Shown here: positions 58,148 through 64,000 of the stretch, in pieces | Numbering within the stretch: the stretch's first letter is position 1 | Layout of the letters: each line of letters opens with the position of its first letter | NCBI GenBank assembly: GCA_905221615.1 | Contig: CAJNDT010004024.1 | Location: 1 to 64,000, forward strand | DNA length: 64,000 nucleotides | Source: Symbiodinium sp. CCMP2592 | Lineage: Eukaryota > Sar > Dinophyceae > Suessiales > Symbiodiniaceae | Reading direction: 5' to 3' | Made by a program: the position numbers and the translations under genes | Notes under the pieces: generated by a model | Told to the model about the DNA's origin: nothing | Databases searched by the model: none | What the model saw: only the letters and a program-made list of their open reading frames with translations

Positions 58148-61100
58148 ACACCCCCTCTTGGACTGATGCGGCACCTAGTGTCTTTTGAGCACACTTTACA
58201 AGCTCTAGACCTAGCTTTTCAGGATAGAACCCTGAATCTTTTAATTCCACCTGTACATGTTCATGCACTTGGTCACATTCCCTTTTAGGAAACACTTTGA
58301 CCCAGCGTTTACTGTTCGTGGCAAAGTACCACCGTTTAAACACACAGTCGTACGCACAGCGGTCTACCACAATACCCTCAGAAAGCCCCAATTCTGAAGC
58401 AACCTGAAGATACCGCGGGTCCTTCCAGAGGTCGTTCTGCAGAGGCCACTCTTGAGTCAACAACAAGCGTTCACTCCGAGCAACCGGTTTCAACAAACCT
58501 TCAAGAAGTTCCCAAGCACGCTGATGCAACTTCTTCTTCTCTTCCCACTTCTCTTGACTGTACTTGCGCCACCCGCGGTAACGCAAACGACACCCAGTGG
58601 TACAGGGAGTGGAGATATGGCAGTAGATCTTCGTCTTCAAGCCACAACTCAACACAGAAAACAACTCCTTCAGAAAACACTGCGTCTGCTCAGAACAAAA
58701 GTCAAGCTTTTCAGTGATGCCCACATAGGCAATCTCAAGCTTCTCACATGCCTTCTGTAAGGCACTTTCTTCCTGGCAGAACAGTTCAACGACCACAAAG
58801 GTGACCTGGTTCTTCGCCACAGCTTCACACAGTGAAACGTACTCCTCAGGAACAAAAGAACGGTTTACCGGCTCTTCTGCAGTCAGGCGTTCCAGCTCAA
58901 ACTCACCCAACTCGTCTTCAAAAGAAACCAAACCGGTTACCTCGTAGAGGTTGTCCAGCTGCTCCTGAAAAACCATACTCTTGGTCAGGCCATCGGAGGC
59001 ATTATATGCTCCGGCCACAAACTCGAGGATCACTCTCCCCGACTGAACCATCTGCTGCAGGAAAGCACACCGCAACTCCAGGTGACGAACCCTTCTCAAG
59101 AGTCCCTCCATTGAAGCAATCGCCTTTGCCGACTCAGAATCGGTACAAATCCGGATCCAAAAGCTTCCGGTATCATCCTCAGGCAATCCCTCCAAAAACG
59201 ACTGTTGAAGCAACCCTGCAAACAAAGCCTCTTTCACAGTCTCTACCAAAGCACTCAATTCAGCCTCGGCACTGCTCAGGGCCACAACCGTCTGTTTACG
59301 GCTAAAACTCTTCAGCAGGTTGCACTGCCAGCAGATAATCGCCCCACTCACAGAGGGCAAATTCCAGCTAGCATCACAGAAACAATCGATCACACGCGTA
59401 CTTTCCGAAGGGCGATAGTTCACCCACTGTGCCGGGATCCGCTGAACCCGATTCCCAAGCGTGAGAATCCAACGCAGCACAGCTCGAATACACGCTTCAC
59501 TCCTGGAGTCTGGGTTGCTCTGGCTCCGGGCCAGAAAACCTACAACAAACTGCAAATCAGCTCTTGTCAAAGCTAGCCACGACAGTTTGCCCAACACGCG
59601 CCGGTAGCGCTGATAGGCCTCATGCGTGATCGGGGTGGATTCCAGACTGGTCCACAAACGCTCAAGCTTGGGGAGTTTCGCTCCCTTCGTGATTTGATAC
59701 TCTTCCGCACAGCTATGGAGCATCCCGGGTTTGAGTCCGAAGTACAAGTCTCCGGTCTTCCTCTGATAAATGTTTCTCCCAAGGAAGGAGATCACCGATT
59801 TCTCTCCCGGTTGAAGCGTTCCCGTGCGCTTCATCTTGAACACTTTACTCAGTTCCTCAAACACTTTCTCAGCTACACTCGCAACCGTGCTGAAAACCAA
59901 GATGTCATCTACATAGGCCAACACCAACACAATGGCATCCTTGCCTTTCTCCTTGATCACCTTGCGATACACAGTGCGGTCAGCAGTAACAAAGAAACCA
60001 AGTTTTCTCAGTGTTTCTCCTAGCTCACGAAACCAAGCCAAAGGCCCAATCCGCAAACCATTCATGGCACGCTTCAGCAGACAATGCACACGTTCACCTG
60101 ACACTGTCCTACAGTTCTCCGGCAGCTTCACCACCTCAGTAGAAAACAGCTTAGCCTGCATAAAGGCCACAGAAATATCTCCCGAAATCACCTTCCCTCC
60201 GAAATGCGCATACATCCCCAACAGACACCTCACAGACTCTAAGGTAGTAGTAGGAGAATAGATGCCATCAGCTAAAGCAGAGGTGGGCCCTTTAAAGTCA
60301 CGCACAACCAAACGGCAGCGCACACGCTTGTGCCCGTCCTTGTAGTGCAACACCCACCTGGTGGAAAGCACTCTCCTCTTAGCTTCCCGCACAAGGCGAA
60401 ACGCCTCCTTCTCAGACACAACCTGGCACACACCAAAGTGGTCCAGTTCCTCCATTTCAAGACGCATCCCTTCCCCAAGTTTCTTCTCCTCAAGAACCTC
60501 CCCAGTATACTCATCAGCAGCCCCAGAAGGAACCTCAACCTTCACCTTGGACCCTCCAAACTTCAAAGTAAACTCCAACTTGGCCGCCCTAGACCCTTTA
60601 GCGTCCTTTGCCGCGAACACAACCTCAGGTCTAGAACACATGGAGTACAAAGCATGGTCCTCCAGCCAGCTGATCGCCACCTCCATGGGATCATCATCGT
60701 CGGCCGGCTGCATGTCCACATCGTACAAAGGTGGGGCCTCGTTCTCTCCTGCAGGGGGCCCTTCAGGGAGTACCTCTTCCTCCTCAACTGGAGAAGGATC
60801 ATAGTCCATAAGCTCATCCTCCAAGAGCTCAGCTGGAGCCTCCGGCTCCGCACTCCCCCTCTCAACTAGATTACCCTTAGGCTCTCCAGGCTGAAAGGCT
60901 TCGGGGGGCTTCAGGTCTAAGGAAACAGGACGCTCTAAAACGTTGTCTTGCCTAGAAGGGGCACCCGAATCAGCGGCTTGTACCACCAACTCCTCAGGAT
61001 ACAGGTAAGGCTGGTCCGGCCGAAAGGCCGACATAACCTCGACCTCATCAGGCCGATCAAGAGGGAGCACACGCACTCCTCCACCATTGGGCTTAGCAGG

Positions 61101-62147
61101 CCCTAGGTACATACACGGGATGAGGCGGCGGCCTCGATTCTCTGGCTTCTGCTTCGCAGGTTTGGCAAAACCCTTGCACCCAAAAGGAAACGTCTTCGTT
61201 ACTGGAAGATGTTGGCGTCTCAGCCTTTCAATTGGCGTGGTTTGCGACTTCGAGGTCGCATGCAGGTTCCTTGTCCTAGCAACATATCTCAAAGCTTCCT
61301 TGTACAACAAACCACCCAGCCGGAGCTTCTTCTCCAGCGTAGTTTCTAGCGTCAACCAATTCACCCAGAAGGCTTCCTTCAAGTGTCGCACACCTACCTC
61401 CACAAGCCCTTTCGACTGCGGCCGTCCTTTCGGCACCGCGTCTATGTGCAACGAGAGGCCTGGGTATGAGCGGTCTTTTCCCACCTTGTTCCAAAGCGAG
61501 ATCAGAGACGCTTCATTATCCATCCTCAGCACAACATGCTGACCTTGAATACCTGCGGCGGCCAGCTCGGCGTTTATACACCGTGCAACATGCCCTGGAT
61601 CACCTCCTGTGGGGTAGGGCACAGCGAAACAATATCCGCTAAGCTCGTGCACCACAATGCACACTCTCAGGTCTTTCGTAAAGAACAAGAAGTCGCTTAA
61701 GAAGCTTGCTTGCGGAATTGAAGGATCTTTGCGCCTTCGCGCTGGAATCACTCCTCGACTGGACACACACAAAGAACACGACGGCAGATAGGGCTGATGG
61801 CCCCGAGCAACGTGCTCCTGACACTCTTTATCCTCCAGTGGAACATGAAGTTCCCCTTCTTCAGAAATATCCCCAGCATCTTCAGCAGCAGGCTCGGCTT
61901 CAACAACCGGTGCTGGAGCTGAGGCTTGGGCGGGTTCCGCCTGCCTTGGTGGATCACCATCCGGAATCAACTCTTCATCGGAAATCGTCACTTCCACCGG
62001 AAGTCCACGCATCATGCACAAACGGTGTGGCGGCTCAGACACTTTCCCTAAGCATCCGAAGACCTCAAATGTGACCATGTTTGCTAAGACCTCAGAATCC
62101 AAGGCCTTTAGTGTAAGTGCTGGAAATACAAGGACTTGGACAATCAT
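58146..62147 (-). CDS. Ty1/copia-type polyprotein: integrase, RT, RNase H, methyltransferase-like C-terminus
   Basis: 1333 codons. An H-x4-H-x6-C-x2-C zinc motif (HVARGHQPYLPSCSLC, residue about 111) precedes the integrase core (FFTKDLR; LRMDNEAS; GLVEVGVRHLKE). RT of the copia class: RWVLHYKDGHKRVR, GDISVAFMQAKL, and YVDDIL (motif C). RNase H: FCDASWN, SSAEAELSAL, CTDSESAKAIA, NASDGLTKS. The last roughly 230 residues resemble a C5-methyltransferase fold: VVVELFCQEESALQKA, HISTPCTTGCRLRY, EWPLQNDLW, VDRCAYDC. Gag and protease are missing, so the copy is 5'-incomplete or the frame starts downstream of them. A purine tract (minus AAGAGGGGG, 58151-58159) sits at the stop, as copia elements have before the 3' LTR; no LTR is recognised. 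Confidence 0.85.
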   Translation of the reverse strand: MIVQVLVFPALTLKALDSEVLANMVTFEVFGCLGKVSEPPHRLCMMRGLPVEVTISDEELIPDGDPPRQAEPAQASAPAPVVEAEPAAEDAGDISEEGELHVPLEDKECQEHVARGHQPYLPSCSLCVSSRGVIPARRRKDPSIPQASFLSDFLFFTKDLRVCIVVHELSGYCFAVPYPTGGDPGHVARCINAELAAAGIQGQHVVLRMDNEASLISLWNKVGKDRSYPGLSLHIDAVPKGRPQSKGLVEVGVRHLKEAFWVNWLTLETTLEKKLRLGGLLYKEALRYVARTRNLHATSKSQTTPIERLRRQHLPVTKTFPFGCKGFAKPAKQKPENRGRRLIPCMYLGPAKPNGGGVRVLPLDRPDEVEVMSAFRPDQPYLYPEELVVQAADSGAPSRQDNVLERPVSLDLKPPEAFQPGEPKGNLVERGSAEPEAPAELLEDELMDYDPSPVEEEEVLPEGPPAGENEAPPLYDVDMQPADDDDPMEVAISWLEDHALYSMCSRPEVVFAAKDAKGSRAAKLEFTLKFGGSKVKVEVPSGAADEYTGEVLEEKKLGEGMRLEMEELDHFGVCQVVSEKEAFRLVREAKRRVLSTRWVLHYKDGHKRVRCRLVVRDFKGPTSALADGIYSPTTTLESVRCLLGMYAHFGGKVISGDISVAFMQAKLFSTEVVKLPENCRTVSGERVHCLLKRAMNGLRIGPLAWFRELGETLRKLGFFVTADRTVYRKVIKEKGKDAIVLVLAYVDDILVFSTVASVAEKVFEELSKVFKMKRTGTLQPGEKSVISFLGRNIYQRKTGDLYFGLKPGMLHSCAEEYQITKGAKLPKLERLWTSLESTPITHEAYQRYRRVLGKLSWLALTRADLQFVVGFLARSQSNPDSRSEACIRAVLRWILTLGNRVQRIPAQWVNYRPSESTRVIDCFCDASWNLPSVSGAIICWQCNLLKSFSRKQTVVALSSAEAELSALVETVKEALFAGLLQQSFLEGLPEDDTGSFWIRICTDSESAKAIASMEGLLRRVRHLELRCAFLQQMVQSGRVILEFVAGAYNASDGLTKSMVFQEQLDNLYEVTGLVSFEDELGEFELERLTAEEPVNRSFVPEEYVSLCEAVAKNQVTFVVVELFCQEESALQKACEKLEIAYVGITEKLDFCSEQTQCFLKELFSVLSCGLKTKIYCHISTPCTTGCRLRYRGWRKYSQEKWEEKKKLHQRAWELLEGLLKPVARSERLLLTQEWPLQNDLWKDPRYLQVASELGLSEGIVVDRCAYDCVFKRWYFATNSKRWVKVFPKRECDQVHEHVQVELKDSGFYPEKLGLELVKCAQKTLGAASVQEGV

Positions 62148-62575
62148 GTAAGTTGAATGAAATGCATGTCAATATATATGATGTATAAAATGTATTCAAT
62201 CCAGGAAATGCATGTCATTCCCTGTATTTCTCAATATTCATATGTTGATATACAGGTCAAACAATCAGTATATATGGTCCAAAAAATGTGTTAATAGGTT
62301 TGTTTGTTCTTTCCGAAATGCTTTAAAAAATATTCATATCCGATGCAGATTCGCTGAAAAGATCAGAAAGATCAGTTAAATAAGTATGTAAAATGAATCA
62401 GTCGTAGAATACGTTTGCAAGTTCTTTCCCAAATGCTTTGAAGATTATTCATATCCGATGCAGATTCGCTGAAAGGATCAGAAAAATCAATCAATAAGTA
62501 TGTAAAAAAATCAGTCCTAGAATAAGTTTCAAGGTTATTTCCCAAATGCTTTGGAAATTATTCATATCCGAAGCA
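62148..62575. repeat. AT-rich flank with about 115-bp triplicate repeat
   Basis: AT-rich sequence. TTCATATCCGATGCAG and its surroundings recur at 62332, 62448 and 62561 (last copy TTCATATCCGAAGCA), giving spacings of 116 and 113 bp. Units share TTCTTTCC-AAATGCTTT, GATTCGCTGAAA and ATCAG. No gene seen. Confidence 0.7.
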
Positions 62576-62598
62576 ATATATATATATATATATATATA
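62576..62598. repeat. (TA)n microsatellite
   Basis: Alternating TA run. Similar runs occur at 62798-62826, 63139-63170, 63432-63451 and around 63555-63575, typical of AT-rich intron or intergenic DNA. Confidence 0.85.
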
Positions 62599-62619
62599 CG
62601 TCCAGCATTCTTTCGAACT

Positions 62620-62780
62620 TCTTTTCCTGGCTTTGCAAACCCGAAGGTAGGCCTTAGGCCGTGGGCACGGGTTTTATTCCCGGTGGGTGCCCCACAAATT
62701 CTGGTGAAGAAGACTTTGGCCAGCTCAAACCTCCACCTCAGGGAGAGTACAGTGTTCAGGTTCAGGGCTCAGGGTTTAGG
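62620..62780 (-). other. GC-rich island, possible exon
   Basis: On the minus strand a frame is open for about 50 codons (VLSLRWRFELAKVFF, GAPTGNKTRAHGLR, GFAKPGKEVRKNAG). The opposite strand is open too, and the sequence next to it is a CCTAAACCCTGA-type repeat, so this may be repeat DNA rather than an exon. Confidence 0.2.
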
Positions 62781-62794
62781 ACTGAAGGGTTCAG

Positions 62795-62831
<37 letters not shown>

Positions 62832-62834
62832 TTA

Positions 62835-62851
62835 GAGAGAGAGAGAGAGAG
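62835..62851. repeat. (GA)n microsatellite
   Basis: Seventeen bases of alternating A and G between a TA run and the putative exon at 62853. Confidence 0.8.
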
Positions 62852-62852
62852 A

Positions 62853-62972
62853 GCTGTAGGGTTGCCGGGCCTGGGTCTGGTTCACGAGTGGCATGTCTTG
62901 GATGAGCCGATCCAGTTGAGACATGCTGGGCTCCTCCATTCTCTTGATGTCGTCATCTTGGATAAGGCTCCG
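62853..62972 (-). CDS. Putative exon of an unidentified minus-strand gene
   Basis: A GC-balanced island of about 120 bp in AT-rich DNA. One minus frame is open throughout and reads RSLIQDDDIKRMEEPSMSQL followed by DRLIQDMPLVNQTQ; the other two minus frames have stops. It is preceded (minus) by a pyrimidine-rich TTTCCCTC and an AG. Protein family not recognised. Exon ends uncertain; dinoflagellate introns can have non-canonical donors. Confidence 0.35.
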
Positions 62973-63177
62973 AGGGAAATATATGTATATATCTATATAT
63001 ACATAAATTAATTCAGCTAAAGGCGAAAGCTCCTGCTATGTATATATATAGATAGGCTTCACAAGAACCATTATTATTATAATTATAATCAGTTCATATG
63101 GCATATGTATTTACATATTTATATATCTGTCTGTTTCTTATATATTTATTATATATATATATATAATATGCAGCCTA

Positions 63178-63335
63178 GCGACAGAGGTATGGGACCAAAT
63201 TCCCGAAGCACAACAGCAGCTCGTCGAGGGCCATGACGATGTCGCATAGCTTGTGCTCCAGTGCATAACCCATAGCGGATTCGATGAAGCGGTCGCATGT
63301 CCTCAGATGCCGAGAAACAAAAATCTTGTCATCTT
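63178..63335 (-). CDS. Putative exon of an unidentified minus-strand gene
   Basis: Island of normal composition between AT-rich stretches. The minus frame reads DKIFVSRHLRTCDRFIESAM, GYALEHKLCDIVMALDEL, LLCFGNLVPYLCR and then TAG. A possible acceptor AG lies at the right end (CTTAAG). If the TAG is used this could be a last exon; otherwise a donor lies before it. Family not recognised. Confidence 0.35.
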
Positions 63336-63345
63336 AAGCTCCACC

Positions 63346-63629
63346 CGCAAGAAATACAAAACGGAGAATATGTCAGAAAGTTGAATAGTTATTGATAAAG
63401 GTTTGATTTCACGTGACAAGGTCACAAACAACATATATATATATATATATATTTATGTATAATATTATGTATAATTAATAATAATAATACTATATATATA
63501 TGTATAAATATAAATATATATATTTATTTATTTATATTTATTTATTTATATATTCTATATATATATATATATATTGATATTAATGTATATAAAAAGAATC
63601 ATATATTATACTCATATATCTATATATAT
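63346..63629. other. AT-rich spacer with TA and TAT microsatellites
   Basis: Over 250 bp dominated by TATATA, TTTA and ATAATA repeats, with no coding signal. Probably intronic between the putative exons on either side. Confidence 0.5.
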
Positions 63630-63939
63630 TATATGAGTGCTTGGCCAGATTCTCTGGGTTCGACATGCCCGTGAGGGCTACCACCGTTGGGCAAGTCACT
63701 CTCGTCAGGAAGCGATTCACCCACTTGCCGTGAGGCGTATAGTTGCCCATGGCAAGCCAATGCAACCGGTCCTTCTCTGCAATTGGCAGTCCGTGTACCA
63801 ACACTGTCATCCTGTCCCAGCCATGCCGTTCCAGGTCGTTGACCGCCTTTGCAGCTCTCGATCCCCAGCCGAGCAGCTCCATCTTCACCATCCATGTTGG
63901 CCCTGCCATGCCGAGAGGTAAGAGTGGGAAAAACCTCAA
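63630..63939 (-). CDS. Putative exon of an unidentified minus-strand gene
   Basis: Longest island at the right end. The minus frame reads MAGPTWMVKMELLGWGSRAA, KAVNDLERHGWDRMTVLVHG, LPIAEKDRLHWLAMGNYTP and further to GMSNPENLAKHS before entering AT-rich sequence. A pyrimidine tract and CATGGCAG, a plausible acceptor, precede GGCC near 63905. Composition and codon pattern look coding. Function not recognised. Confidence 0.4.
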
Positions 63940-64000
63940 GGCACCAAAATTTAATTAACTGCTTGAGCATCATATATTTGCATGTAAGCAGGCATGTGAC

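Noticed and set aside
62760-62790. Telomere-like CCCTAAA repeats
   Set aside because: Only a few degenerate TTTAGG/TTCAGG-like units, interspersed with unrelated bases; not a telomeric array.

Overview
The window looks like nuclear DNA of a dinoflagellate. The main evidence is five copies, at unit boundaries, of a 15-nt sequence that on the minus strand reads CCATTTTGGCTCAAG. This equals the 3' fifteen bases of the conserved dinoflagellate trans-spliced leader (SL). Further support is the mass of SL-tagged retroelements and the GC-rich coding fragments embedded in very AT-rich DNA at the right end. Species cannot be told from the sequence.

Layout. 1-4393 (+): one long reading frame, open to the window edge, for an endonuclease-fold/coiled-coil retroelement-like polyprotein, broken by two in-frame stops. 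4394-9025: no recognisable gene; a C-rich direct repeat, a large palindromic minisatellite and two unassigned stretches. 9026-58140: an unbroken head-to-tail chain of retro-units, all on the minus strand. Right to left: noncoding unit C2 (55890-58140), its near-twin C1 (53642-55889), LINE family B (about 43139-53641, with an intact 2285-codon ORF2), noncoding unit D (41165-43138), LINE family A copy 4 (31084-41164), family A copy 3 (21100-31083), a 5'-truncated family B copy (19842-21099), and 5'-truncated family A copies 2 (14910-19841) and 1 (9026-14909). 58146-62147 (-): a Ty1/copia-type integrase-RT-RNase H polyprotein with a C-terminal methyltransferase-like domain; its stop codon lies in the last junction. 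62148-64000: AT-rich, microsatellite-filled DNA with islands that read as exons of a minus-strand gene.

The unifying signal is the junction. Ten times the sequence AAATGGGATTTTC (+ strand) separates two units. The side carrying the 3' end of one unit repeats a short module: GGGATTTTC, then (clearly in families A, C and D) a small hairpin and a GTCYGA-like string. The other side begins, in full-length units, with an SL relic, and inside it there are one or two more decayed SL relics in tandem. My inference is that these units have passed repeatedly through transcription, SL trans-splicing and reverse transcription, and that LINE families A and B and the noncoding units C and D share a 3' tail, so the LINE enzymes may also mobilise the noncoding units.

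Family A elements are about 10 kb and have three ORFs: ORF1 (zinc ribbon plus coiled coil), ORF2 (AP-endonuclease-like, RT, CCHC knuckle, RNase H, zinc ribbon, C-terminal PIP-box-like motif) and a downstream ORF3 ending in a C2H2 finger. All four copies carry frameshifts. Family B has ORF1 and an intact ORF2. The large CDS calls are sound at the level of domain and strand. Start codons, element ends and the mobilisation model are inference.
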